Both the position numbers and the translations under genes were made by a program. Positions 1 through 7,865 of a DNA stretch of 64,000 nt are shown here, piece by piece. The DNA is from Streptomyces alboniger (lineage in GTDB: Bacteria > Actinomycetota > Actinomycetes > Streptomycetales > Streptomycetaceae), in the NCBI RefSeq assembly GCF_008704395.1, contig NZ_CP023695.1, positions 868,001-932,000 of the forward strand, read 5' to 3'. Positions within the stretch are counted from its first letter, which is position 1. The number at the start of each line of letters is the position of its first letter. The notes beneath the pieces were generated by a model. The model was given only the letters and a program-made list of their open reading frames with translations, was not told the DNA's origin and did not search any database.

Positions 1-19
1 GACAGGACTCCCCACCCTC

Positions 20-1591
20 ATGTCCTCCTTCCTCTCTTCCTCCCTCGCTCATTTCCGCCCGCTGCGTGAGCCCGGCGTCCTGCGCCAGGACATCCTCGCC
101 TCGCTCGTCGTCTTCCTGGTCGCCTTGCCGTTGTGCGTCGGCGTGGCGGTCGCCTCGGGTGTGCCGGCCGAACTGGGCCTGGTCACCGGCATCGTCGGCG
201 GTCTCGTCGTCGGCTTCCTGCCGGGCAGCGCCCTCCAGGTCAGCGGGCCCGCGGCCGGCCTGACCGTGCTCGTCTTCGAGGCGGTACAGGAGTTCGGGCT
301 CGGCATGCTCGGCGCGATCGTGCTGCTGACCGGCGCGCTCCAGATCACCCTCGGCCTGCTGCGCTGCGGCCGGTGGTTCCGTGCGATATCCGTCTCCGTC
401 GTCCAGGGCATGCTGGCGGGCATCGGACTCGTACTGATCCTCGGTCAGCTGTACACCATGGCCGGGGCCAAGCAGCCCCGCTCCGGGATCGACAAGATCG
501 CCGGACTGCCCGGACTGTTCGCCGACATCGCGAGCGACAGCGCTTCGCTGACCGCCGCGGCCGTCGGCCTCGGCACCATCGCGGTCCTCGTGCTCTGGCC
601 GAAGCTGCCCGCCGCCGTGCGTGTGGTGCCCGCCCCGCTGGCCGCCGTCGCGCTGGCCACCGCCGTCGTCGCCGGGTTCGGCCTGGACGTGGCGAACGTC
701 TCGGTACGGGGCCTGGTCGACGCCGTGCAGCCGCCGGGGCTCGGTGACCTGGCGGAGCTGGGCAGCGTGGCGGTGCTCGGCACCGTCCTCGCGTTCACCC
801 TGATCGCGTCCGCCGAGTCGCTGTTCAGCGCGGCGGCCGTGGACCGTATGCACGACGGGCCCCGCACGCACTACGACAAGGAGCTCGTCGCCCAGGGCGT
901 CGGCAACACGGTGTGCGGCGTGCTCGGCGCACTGCCGATGACCGCGGTCATCGTCCGCAGCTCCGCCAACGTCGCGGCGGGGGCCCGCACCCCGCTCTCG
1001 CGCATCCTGCACGGCGCGTGGCTGCTGCTGTTCGCCGTGCTGCTGCCCACCGCGCTCGGCATCATCCCGCTGGCCGCGCTCGCCGGCGTCCTGGTGCACG
1101 CGGGCTGCAAGCTGATCCCCGTCAAGGAGATCGTCCCGCTCGCCCGCGCCCACCGCGGCGAGGCCTTCGTGCTGGCCGCCACGGCGATCGCCATCCTGGT
1201 GACCAACATGTTCGAGGGCGTGGTGCTCGGCCTGATCCTCGCCGTGGTCAAGTCCGCCTGGGAGACCTCCCATGTGCACGTGGACGTACGGGAACTGCCC
1301 GGCGGCCGGCAGATCGTGACCCTCACCGGCAACGCCACGTTCCTGCGGCTGCCCCGCATCCTGGAGACGCTGGAGGCCCTGCCCAAGGACCGGCCCATAG
1401 AGCTGGACCTGACCGTGGTGCGCCACCTGGACCACGCCTGCCGCACGACGCTGGAGAACTGGGCGTTGCGGCACAACGACAGCGGCACGGAAGCGGTCCG
1501 GATGCGGACGCTGCCAGTGGCGGTCGCCCCGGCCGCCGGGCCTGCCGCGGCCGAGGAGCCCGAGCGCGCCGAGGCCCAGGCACGGAGCTGA
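20..1591 (+). CDS. SulP-family inorganic anion transporter
   Basis: A 523-residue polytopic membrane protein of the SulP/SLC26 family, expected to carry sulfate, bicarbonate or a similar anion across the cytoplasmic membrane. Hydrophobic segments fill residues about 25-420 and include the family-typical stretch QVSGPAAGLTVLV near residue 75. Residues about 425-500 form a short STAS-like cytoplasmic domain. Many Streptomyces relatives carry a fused carbonic anhydrase; this one does not. The ATG at 20 gives a normal N-terminus, but only 19 bases precede it, so its promoter is outside the window. A hairpin terminator follows the stop. The substrate cannot be decided from sequence. Confidence 0.9.
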   Translation: MSSFLSSSLAHFRPLREPGVLRQDILASLVVFLVALPLCVGVAVASGVPAELGLVTGIVGGLVVGFLPGSALQVSGPAAGLTVLVFEAVQEFGLGMLGAIVLLTGALQITLGLLRCGRWFRAISVSVVQGMLAGIGLVLILGQLYTMAGAKQPRSGIDKIAGLPGLFADIASDSASLTAAAVGLGTIAVLVLWPKLPAAVRVVPAPLAAVALATAVVAGFGLDVANVSVRGLVDAVQPPGLGDLAELGSVAVLGTVLAFTLIASAESLFSAAAVDRMHDGPRTHYDKELVAQGVGNTVCGVLGALPMTAVIVRSSANVAAGARTPLSRILHGAWLLLFAVLLPTALGIIPLAALAGVLVHAGCKLIPVKEIVPLARAHRGEAFVLAATAIAILVTNMFEGVVLGLILAVVKSAWETSHVHVDVRELPGGRQIVTLTGNATFLRLPRILETLEALPKDRPIELDLTVVRHLDHACRTTLENWALRHNDSGTEAVRMRTLPVAVAPAAGPAAAEEPERAEAQARS

Positions 1592-1614
1592 CGCTCCTGC
1601 CGTTCCCCCATCCG

Positions 1615-1648
1615 TCCGGGCACGGCGTTCTGCCTCGCCGTGCCCGGA
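1615..1648 (+). terminator. Intrinsic terminator after the SulP gene
   Basis: A perfect 13-bp inverted repeat (arms 1615-1627 and 1636-1648) with an 8-nt loop lies 24 bases after the SulP stop codon. It separates the transporter from the peptide gene at 1683, which suggests that the peptide gene has its own promoter or depends on read-through. Confidence 0.7.
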
Positions 1649-1682
1649 TGTGCTGCATACCCACCACCTATGGAGGTTCACC

Positions 1683-1847
1683 ATGGAACAGCTCATCAAG
1701 CGCATGACGCAGGAGTCCGTCTGGCAGAAGTGGGTCGCCGCCAACTCGGCCGGCGGCGCCACGCAGGCCGCGAAGGACGGCTGCATCAGCGCGACGCCGA
1801 AGAGCGGGTGCATCAGCGCCGCCGGCAAGACCGGCTGCATCTCCTGA
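1683..1847 (+). CDS. Small peptide with three GCIS repeats, candidate RiPP precursor
   Basis: A 54-residue peptide. The ATG at 1683 follows GGAGG (1672-1676) with ideal 6-nt spacing. The N-terminal half (MEQLIKRMTQ to about AANSAGG) is helical and leader-like. The C-terminal half consists of three 9-residue units of pattern A-x-x-K-[DST]-G-C-I-S, encoded by 27-bp imperfect repeats, and the peptide ends exactly at the last Ser. Repeated cores behind a leader and beside a ligase gene are typical of multi-core RiPP precursors. No LanM, LanB, YcaO or radical-SAM gene is present, so any modification would be new or unusual. I do not recognise a named family. The alternative is a small metal-binding or regulatory peptide. 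Confidence 0.75.
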   Translation: MEQLIKRMTQESVWQKWVAANSAGGATQAAKDGCISATPKSGCISAAGKTGCIS

Positions 1848-1860
1848 CCGGATGAGCCCC

Positions 1861-1905
1861 GCGGGGCCGCCGCCACGGCCGTACACGCCGTGGCGGCGGC
1901 CCCGC
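1861..1905 (+). terminator. Strong hairpin between peptide gene and ligase gene (putative attenuator)
   Basis: A perfect 19-bp inverted repeat (arms 1861-1879 and 1887-1905, 7-nt loop) starts 14 bases after the peptide stop and ends 60 bases before the ligase start. It has no T-run. Such a partial terminator between a precursor gene and its enzyme would make peptide mRNA more abundant than ligase mRNA and stabilise its 3' end, as is known for many RiPP operons. Confidence 0.65.
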
Positions 1906-1965
1906 TCCTTCCAGAGCCCGCGTCGAGAAACCCCTGCCACTCCCCGACCCCGCACCGGAGCCCCC

Positions 1966-3723
1966 TTGAACCCCGTGCCGAGCGCCGACGTCCTGGACCG
2001 CATCCGGGACATCCCCCTCTACCGCGCGTCCGTCGAGCGCGGTGACTTCCCGATCCTGGAGAAGCCGGAGATCGCCCGGGACTTTCCCGACAACTGGATG
2101 ACCCCCGAGCTGGCCCGCGCCCTGGAGACGGGCGACGCCGAGTTCGTGCTGTCCACCGGCACCAACCACGCCCGGATGCAGCTGATTCGGCCTCCGTACT
2201 TCCTGCTCCGCTCCTACTACCGCCTGTGGAGCGAGCACCCCGACCTCGGGCCCCTCTGGCACGCCGGTGCGCGGCGGATCTCGCTGACCACCGTCCTCGC
2301 CACCGAGCACGTCGCCCGCGTCAACTCCCGCAAGCCGGGCGGCACACCGGGCGAACGCTGGCTCGACGACCGGACGCTGTACCTCAACCGCCGCCTGGAC
2401 CCGGCCGACTGGGACCGCGCGGAGGTCGAGCGCATGCTCGTGGAGATCCGGGAGGTCGCCGCCGCCCACCCGCAAGGCTCCTATCTCCTGGACTGTTCCG
2501 GCTACCACCTGGCTCACCTCGTCCGCAAAGTCACCGAATGGGAGCTGTGGGACGACTTCCCGCGGCCCTCGGGCATCGTGCACGCCTACGAGTACACGCC
2601 GCTGAATGTCCGCGCCTACCTGCGCGCCCACTTCGACTGCCCCGTGATCGACCTCTTCGGCAGTACGGAACTGGGCTATCTGTTCTACAGCGACGCCGAC
2701 GGCTCCTACCGGCCCTACCTGCACGGGATGAGCGTGGAGTTGATCCCCGTGGAGCCCGGCAGCGGCATCCACAGCCTCATCGTCACCAGCATCCGCAACC
2801 CGTACATGCCGCTGGTGCGCTACCGCTCCGGTGACTGCGTGCGCACCAGCGACGGCAGCGCCGACCCGGAGCGGATCGTCTCCTTCTGCGGCCGCGAGAA
2901 GGAACTCCTCGCGACGCCCGAGGGCCCGGTGGCCCAGGCCGACCTCGACGCCCGCGTCGCAGCCGTCAGCCCCCGCGTGTTCCTGCACCAGCTGCGTCTG
3001 ACCGGTGACGGCCGGTGCCGCCTGTCGTACACGACGTTCGACGGCGAGCCCCTCGCCGCCGAGGCGGAGGCCGAACTGGCTGCGTCCGTAGGCGCGTTGA
3101 CGGGCCGCACCTGCGGCGTGGAGCACCGCGCGCACGTGCCGATCGGCCGGTCCGGCAAGTACGCGTGGCTCACCGCACCGGAAAGCACCCCGGACAGCGC
3201 CCCGGACACCACGCCTCCCACCGCCGAAGCGCTGCTGGGCCATGACCTGCACGACGAGGTGGTGCGCCACTTCGCCGAGAAGCCCGGCGCACCCGAGGCC
3301 GACCAGGTCAGGCATCAGGTCCGCGAGTGCCTCCGCTACCTCTACCTGGTCTCCCGTCACCCCGACCGGCTCGGCGGCCTCTTCCTCCCCGTCGAGCAGG
3401 ACATCGACGAGATCTGGCACTACCTCATTCTCCAGACCCGCGAATACCGGGAGCTGTGCGAGCAACGGCTCCCCGGCGGCTACTTCATCCACCACCGGAG
3501 CGTTTCCTACGACACCTACCAGGCGGCCCCGGGGCGTGAGGCGGCCGCCGAGGAGGCGCTGCGCTGGATCCCCCTCTACACCGCCGCGTTCGGGCCGTTC
3601 GACGAGGACGCCCTGCCGCACTGGACGGTCGTACGGTTCCTGCACGACGAACTGGGCATGACCCTGGCGGAGATCGCGGCCCTGGAGGCGGGGGTGGCAG
3701 CGAGCCCGGCGGACATGCGCTAA
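1966..3723 (+). CDS. AMP-forming ligase (PaaK/LuxE-like) fused to a DxxWH domain
   Basis: A 585-residue protein. Residues 1 to about 405 look like an adenylate-forming enzyme of the phenylacetate-CoA ligase class: a STGT phosphate-loop equivalent near residue 63, FGSTELGY near 230, YRSGD near 286, and a late SGKYAWL that supplies the catalytic Lys. After a Pro/Thr-rich linker, residues about 425-585 form a second domain with DIDEIWHYL near 479 and a paired His near 509. This resembles the bacterial 'glycine-rich domain-containing protein' fold, whose function is unknown. I chose the TTG at 1966 because GGAG lies 5 nt upstream; the earlier ATG at 1852 would put the coding region inside the hairpin and has no good binding site. 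The gene probably activates a carboxylate (of the peptide or of a small acid) as an adenylate. Confidence 0.75.
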   Translation: MNPVPSADVLDRIRDIPLYRASVERGDFPILEKPEIARDFPDNWMTPELARALETGDAEFVLSTGTNHARMQLIRPPYFLLRSYYRLWSEHPDLGPLWHAGARRISLTTVLATEHVARVNSRKPGGTPGERWLDDRTLYLNRRLDPADWDRAEVERMLVEIREVAAAHPQGSYLLDCSGYHLAHLVRKVTEWELWDDFPRPSGIVHAYEYTPLNVRAYLRAHFDCPVIDLFGSTELGYLFYSDADGSYRPYLHGMSVELIPVEPGSGIHSLIVTSIRNPYMPLVRYRSGDCVRTSDGSADPERIVSFCGREKELLATPEGPVAQADLDARVAAVSPRVFLHQLRLTGDGRCRLSYTTFDGEPLAAEAEAELAASVGALTGRTCGVEHRAHVPIGRSGKYAWLTAPESTPDSAPDTTPPTAEALLGHDLHDEVVRHFAEKPGAPEADQVRHQVRECLRYLYLVSRHPDRLGGLFLPVEQDIDEIWHYLILQTREYRELCEQRLPGGYFIHHRSVSYDTYQAAPGREAAAEEALRWIPLYTAAFGPFDEDALPHWTVVRFLHDELGMTLAEIAALEAGVAASPADMR

Positions 3724-3766
3724 GGTTGATCTTGTGCTCGTCGCCGAAACACCGGTGACAGGCCCG

Positions 3767-3836
3767 GCGTTGGTGGTCCAAGGAAAGGCGCCCTACTTCC
3801 TGTAGGGAGATGCAGGTGCAAGGCCTGCCCAGCGCT
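3767..3836 (+). tRNA. tRNA-Gly(UCC)-like gene with non-canonical T-loop
   Basis: Seventy bases fold as a tRNA. Acceptor 3767-3773 pairs with 3829-3835 over 7 bp (one G-U). The anticodon stem CCCTA/TAGGG encloses CTTCCTG, giving anticodon UCC with U33. The T-stem GCAGG/CCTGC encloses TGCAAGG. The 4-nt variable loop ends in T, so an A15-U48 pair is possible, and A14, G18-G19, T54, C56 and A58 are in place. The G1-C72, C2-G71, G3-C70, U73, C35 and C36 set matches bacterial glycine identity. Odd features are G at position 55, a pyrimidine at 37, a weak 3-bp D-stem and no encoded CCA. The staphylococcal peptidoglycan-specific tRNA-Gly species show similar GUGC T-loops (from memory). It lies 43 bp after the ligase stop. 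Confidence 0.7.
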
Positions 3837-3841
3837 CGTGA

Positions 3842-3876
3842 AAGGCCCCGGTATCCGTCATGGACACCGGGGCCTT
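3842..3876 (+). terminator. Terminator following the tRNA-like gene
   Basis: A perfect 11-bp stem (3842-3852 with 3866-3876) begins 5 bases after the tRNA-like sequence and is followed on the plus strand by CTTGTTG. The stop codon of the facing adenylation-domain gene lies in the loop (3858-3860), so the hairpin can serve both convergent transcripts. Confidence 0.75.
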
Positions 3877-5324
3877 CTTGTTGTCGCCCGGCGGTCCAGC
3901 GCTCGGTAGTCGACCTTTCCGTTGGGCAGGCGGGGCAGCGCGGGCACGGCGACGACGCGGGCGGGCAGGGCGGTGGTGGGGAGGCTGCTCAGGAGTTGCG
4001 TGCGGATGCGCCGCTCGTCGAGCGCGCCGCCGTCGGTGACCACGAAGCCGATCGGGCGCGGCCTGGCCGTGCCGGTGACTCCGACGCCCGCCTCCGTGAT
4101 GCCGTCGCAGGACGTGAGGGCCTGCTCGATCTCGGCCCGTTCGACGCGCATGCCGCCCAGTTTGAGCTGGTGGTCGGTGCGGCCGTGGAAGAGCAGCTCC
4201 CCGTCGTCCCTGACCGTCACCAGGTCGCCCGTACGGAAACAGCGCATGCCGTCGCGGATCACGAAGCGGTCCGCTCTGCCACCTTCCACGGCCAGGCCGG
4301 GGCCGGCGAGGTACAGCTCCCCGGGGGCGCCCTCCTCGCTGGGCTCGATGTGCGCGGTGACTCCGGTGACGGGCCTGCCGATGGGTACCGTGCGTGCCGC
4401 CGCGTCGGCGGGTGTGCAGGTATGGACGGTGGCCCATACCGTGCACTCGGTCGGCCCGTATTCGTTGTACAGCGCCGCCCGTGGCAGGTCCGCGAGGTGG
4501 CGGGCGACCAGCGCGGGTGGGCACGTCTCACCGGCCACGATCACGGTCGTGAGGGTACGCAGCCGGGGCGCGAGGCCGCCGCGCAGCGCGGCGCCGTACA
4601 GCGAGGGGACCATCAACACGTGGGTGGCATCGTGCAGTTCGGCGGCGCGGGCCAGGGCGAGCAGGTCGCCGGGGCGGCCGTCGGGGACGACGAGCAGACC
4701 GCCGGTGGCGAGGGTCCACCAGATGCCCGCCATGGAGCTGTCGAAGGAGATCGACGAGCAGAGCAGGAAGGCTCCGACCGGCGCCGGGTAGTGCGTCAGG
4801 CGTGCGGCGGTGGACCAGCCGAGCGCGGTCGCGGAGATGGTCACCGGTTCGGGCAGGCCCGTCGAGCCACTGGTGAAGCACGTGTAGGCGTGGCTGCCCC
4901 GGCGGAGCGGGAACCGGTCGTCCCGCGGGGCGTCCGAGAACGCAGAACCGCAGGGGACGGGCTCGGGCCCGCCGGGCAGGGCGAGGGCGTGCCCGTCCGG
5001 TGCGAGGAGGAAGCGGGCGCCGCTGCGGCGGACCATCAGGCGCCGGCGCTCCCCGGGGAAGCCCGCGTCGACGGGGACGAAGCGGCAGCCCGCGCGCACC
5101 ACGCCGAGCAGCGCGGCGACGGTCCCTCGGGAGGCGGTGGCGTGCACCACGACCGGCTCGTCGCGCCGTGCGCCGCGTGCGAGCAGCAGGCGGGCCACCG
5201 CCCGGGAGGCCGCGTCCAGTTCGCGGTAGCCGAAGGTCCCCTCGCTGTCGGCGACGGCCGGTCCGGGCGCGTGCAGGCGGGGCTCGACGAGGTCGAGGAT
5301 GTGGGGTGGTCCGCTTGCGCCCAT
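3858..5324 (-). CDS. Free-standing NRPS adenylation domain
   Basis: A 488-residue AMP-binding enzyme that activates an amino acid and loads it on a carrier protein. Core motifs are visible: TSGSTGLP (A3, with Glu in place of the usual Lys after Pro), SISFDSSMAG (A4), YNEYGPTE (A5), GELYLAG, FRTGD (A7) and NGKVDY (A10). Reading the specificity pocket against GrsA by eye gives D-S-A-M-I-A-E-V-W-K, closest in my memory to the His code DSELTAEVCK of bacitracin synthetase. His or a related amino acid is therefore the tentative substrate. There is no fused carrier or thioesterase domain. The ATG lies one base after the stop of the condensation gene, so it is the last gene of a four-gene operon. Confidence 0.88.
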   Translation of the reverse strand: MGASGPPHILDLVEPRLHAPGPAVADSEGTFGYRELDAASRAVARLLLARGARRDEPVVVHATASRGTVAALLGVVRAGCRFVPVDAGFPGERRRLMVRRSGARFLLAPDGHALALPGGPEPVPCGSAFSDAPRDDRFPLRRGSHAYTCFTSGSTGLPEPVTISATALGWSTAARLTHYPAPVGAFLLCSSISFDSSMAGIWWTLATGGLLVVPDGRPGDLLALARAAELHDATHVLMVPSLYGAALRGGLAPRLRTLTTVIVAGETCPPALVARHLADLPRAALYNEYGPTECTVWATVHTCTPADAAARTVPIGRPVTGVTAHIEPSEEGAPGELYLAGPGLAVEGGRADRFVIRDGMRCFRTGDLVTVRDDGELLFHGRTDHQLKLGGMRVERAEIEQALTSCDGITEAGVGVTGTARPRPIGFVVTDGGALDERRIRTQLLSSLPTTALPARVVAVPALPRLPNGKVDYRALDRRATTRRPRCP

Positions 5325-5325
5325 G

Positions 5326-6615
5326 TCAGCGGACCAGTTCGCTCAGGACGCCCAGGTAGGTGTCGACGGCGCGCTCCATCCACGCTGTGCTGAACAGGTG
5401 CGCGTCGTAGGTGACGTATCCGCCCGGCTCGTCGTCCCAGCGCATGGTCCACAGGAACGGCAGCGGGATCGGCAGCGGCGGCTGGGCGTCCAGGGGCAGG
5501 CGGTCGAGACGGAGGTCGGATGTCTCGTGCGAGGGGCGCTCGGGCCGGCGGACGATCATCTGGAAGACGGGGGCGACGCGGTCGCGTGCGGTCATGCGCT
5601 CCAGGAGGTGCGGGTTCTCCCGCAGGACGGGCAGGAGCGGGATGTCGTTCGCGTACGCCTCGCGGCACCGCCGGTCGACGCGCGGGAGCAGGTCGTGCAG
5701 GCCGTCGCGGCCGGTGTGCTCGACGCGGATCTGGAGGACGTTGAGCAGGAATCCGACGGTGTTCCACTCGGAGGGGATGCGCCCCGCGGTGATCACCGGC
5801 ACCATCGCGTCGCCGGGCGGCAGCAGCGCGCCGACGAACGCGGTCAGGAGCAGCGTGAAGGGGGTGGTGCGCCCGCGCCGGGCGGCGTCGCGCACCGCGC
5901 GGCGCAGCGCGCCGTCGACGCGGAAGGCGTGTACGGCGCTCGGTCCGGGCGCGGCGTCCGGTGTCTCGGCGGGCAGGCCGAGCCCCTGCGCGTCGGCGAG
6001 GCGGTCGCGCCAGTACGGCAGTGCCTCGGCGATGCGGGCCTGCCACTCGTCGCTGCGGTCCTCCGCGGCGATGTCGGCGTACTGCATGACATCGGCAGGG
6101 AGGGGTTCCTCGCCGCGCAGCCGGGCGGTGTAGGCGGTGGCGAGGTCGTGGGCGATCACGTCCTGCGACCAGGCGTCGGACGCGATGTGGTGGGCGACGA
6201 GGGCGAGGAGCGTCACACCCTCGTCGCGGTGGGCCACGTAGGCGTAGAGCAGGGGGAGTTCGTCGTGGGGGTGGGGCCGGGTGGTGACGTCGGCGATCCA
6301 GTCGTCGGCCGATTCGTCCGGGCCGAGGCGGGTGACGGTCAGGGGGACGGACTTCGGCGGGAGCACCCGCTGGCGCAGGGTTTCGCCGTCGCGCAGGAGC
6401 AGGGTGCGCAGCGCCCCGTGCCGGGCGACCACGTCGTCGAGCGCCTGGCGCAGGGTCTTCTCGTCCACCGGCCCCGACAGGCGGTAGGCCGCGCGGACCA
6501 GGAATCCCGGTTGGAGGACGGTGCCCGGCAGGAGCGTCTCCACCAGGTTCAGCAGGTCCTGCGCGTACGTCGCTTCATACGTGCCCTCTGTCGCGCTGGG
6601 CGTGGCCGCGGTCAC
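5326..6615 (-). CDS. Free-standing NRPS condensation domain
   Basis: A 429-residue condensation-domain protein. The catalytic motif HHIASDA (HHxxxD type) lies at residues 142-148, so amide or ester formation is possible. It has no adenylation or carrier domain. It would condense the acyl group held on the neighbouring carrier protein with an acceptor amine or alcohol that the sequence does not reveal. The start ATG overlaps the P450 stop by 4 nt (6612-6615). A lone condensation domain at the end of a one-module assembly, with no thioesterase, suggests release by transfer to a separate acceptor. Confidence 0.88.
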   Translation of the reverse strand: MTAATPSATEGTYEATYAQDLLNLVETLLPGTVLQPGFLVRAAYRLSGPVDEKTLRQALDDVVARHGALRTLLLRDGETLRQRVLPPKSVPLTVTRLGPDESADDWIADVTTRPHPHDELPLLYAYVAHRDEGVTLLALVAHHIASDAWSQDVIAHDLATAYTARLRGEEPLPADVMQYADIAAEDRSDEWQARIAEALPYWRDRLADAQGLGLPAETPDAAPGPSAVHAFRVDGALRRAVRDAARRGRTTPFTLLLTAFVGALLPPGDAMVPVITAGRIPSEWNTVGFLLNVLQIRVEHTGRDGLHDLLPRVDRRCREAYANDIPLLPVLRENPHLLERMTARDRVAPVFQMIVRRPERPSHETSDLRLDRLPLDAQPPLPIPLPFLWTMRWDDEPGGYVTYDAHLFSTAWMERAVDTYLGVLSELVR

Positions 6616-7865
6616 CGCGCCACCTCCTTGTGCCTCGGCTGTACGTGTACGGGCAGGTGTGTGATGCCGGCGAGGAACGTCGAACGGGCCCGCAGGGGCG
6701 CGCCGGTCACCTCGATCCGCGCATACCGGTCGAACAGTTCCGCGAAGAACAGGCGGAGCGTCACCCGGGCGACGCTCGCCCCCGCGCAGTAGTGCGGTCC
6801 CGCGCCGAACGCCAGATGGCGGTTGGGGCGGCGGGCCGGGTCGAACACCTCGGGCCGGCCGAAGGCCGCGGCGTCGCGGTTGGCGGAGCCGAGCCAGGCC
6901 ACGACCGCGTCACCGCGCGCCACCCGAACGCCCGCCAGGTCGAGAGGGCGGCGCGCGTGCCGCATGAAGTGGCCGGCGGGCGACGCCCACCGCAGCGCCT
7001 CCTCCACGCCGCTGCCGAGGAGTTCGGGGCGGGCGGCCCAGTGGGCGTAGCCGCCGGTGCGGGCCAGTTCGAGGACGGCGGCCGGGGGGACGTGGGCGAG
7101 TGTCACGCCGGCGCCGAGGAGCAGGCTGTAGCAGTTGGACAGGACCTCGCCGGGTGTCAGGCGCTCCCCGTCGACCTCCATCGTCAGGAGTACGTCGACC
7201 AGGTCCTCCGCGCTCTTGCCGGGCCGTTCCGCCAGTCGGCGCCGCCGGTCCCGCACCAGGTCGGAGAAGTACGCGAACAGTTCGCGGTGGGCCTGCCGCA
7301 AGGTGGCCTCGGGGCCACCGGGCAGCTGGTGTCCGGGGTCGTCCTCGGCCGCGCACATCATCGCCAGACGCACCAGGCGGGGGCGGTCCCGGGCGGGCAG
7401 TCCGAGCAGCGGTCCGAGGACCACCAGGGGGAGCTGCGCGCAGGCCTCGGCGAAGTCGAAGGAGCACCCGGTGCCGGGCGGGGCCTCGGGCAGCAGCGCT
7501 CGGATGCCCGCCCGGATCTCGTCGGCGTGGGCCTCCGCGGACCGCAGGCGCAGCGCCCGGTGCAGCGGGGCCCGCATCCGGCCGTGGCGGGGCGGGTCGG
7601 TGACCGCCATCTGACGGCCCCCCGCCGGGTCGTGGCGGCCGAGGAGGCTGAGCAGGGTGCCGCGCTCGGAGGTGAAGCTCGCGTGATCCTCCAGGACCCG
7701 TTCGACGTCCGGGTAGCGGGTCACGGACCAGAAGCCGAGGGAGTCGCCGACCGGCTGCCAGTGGACGGGGTCGCGTTCGCGCAGCGTGCGCCAGACCGCG
7801 TGCGGGTCGCCGACGGCGTACAGGTCCGGGTCGGCGAGGTTCACCTGCGGGGAGCGCGTGTTCAT
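6612..7865 (-). CDS. Cytochrome P450, probably acting on a carrier-bound amino acid
   Basis: A 417-residue P450 with the haem-binding stretch FGAGPHYCAG (Cys about 360) and a K-helix ExxR (EEALRW). In the I-helix, GAGVT keeps the Thr but replaces the usual acidic residue with Val, a variation that may affect proton delivery. Genetic linkage with a carrier protein and a His-like adenylation domain recalls NikP1/NikQ of nikkomycin synthesis, where the P450 beta-hydroxylates histidyl-carrier. The same job is inferred here. It overlaps both neighbours by 4 nt. A ferredoxin reductase occurs at 10132-11676, but no dedicated ferredoxin gene is next to it. Confidence 0.88.
   Translation of the reverse strand: MNTRSPQVNLADPDLYAVGDPHAVWRTLRERDPVHWQPVGDSLGFWSVTRYPDVERVLEDHASFTSERGTLLSLLGRHDPAGGRQMAVTDPPRHGRMRAPLHRALRLRSAEAHADEIRAGIRALLPEAPPGTGCSFDFAEACAQLPLVVLGPLLGLPARDRPRLVRLAMMCAAEDDPGHQLPGGPEATLRQAHRELFAYFSDLVRDRRRRLAERPGKSAEDLVDVLLTMEVDGERLTPGEVLSNCYSLLLGAGVTLAHVPPAAVLELARTGGYAHWAARPELLGSGVEEALRWASPAGHFMRHARRPLDLAGVRVARGDAVVAWLGSANRDAAAFGRPEVFDPARRPNRHLAFGAGPHYCAGASVARVTLRLFFAELFDRYARIEVTGAPLRARSTFLAGITHLPVHVQPRHKEVAR

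Noticed and set aside
1683..1847. Lanthipeptide or thiopeptide precursor, given Cys and Ser in the repeats
   Set aside because: No LanB, LanC, LanM, LanKC or YcaO-type gene is within reach, so I keep only the neutral label of candidate RiPP precursor.
1852..1965. Longer ligase start (ATG at 1852)
   Set aside because: It would translate through the 19-bp hairpin into an Arg/Pro-rich stretch with no family similarity and lacks a good ribosome binding site; TTG at 1966 has GGAG at 5 nt.
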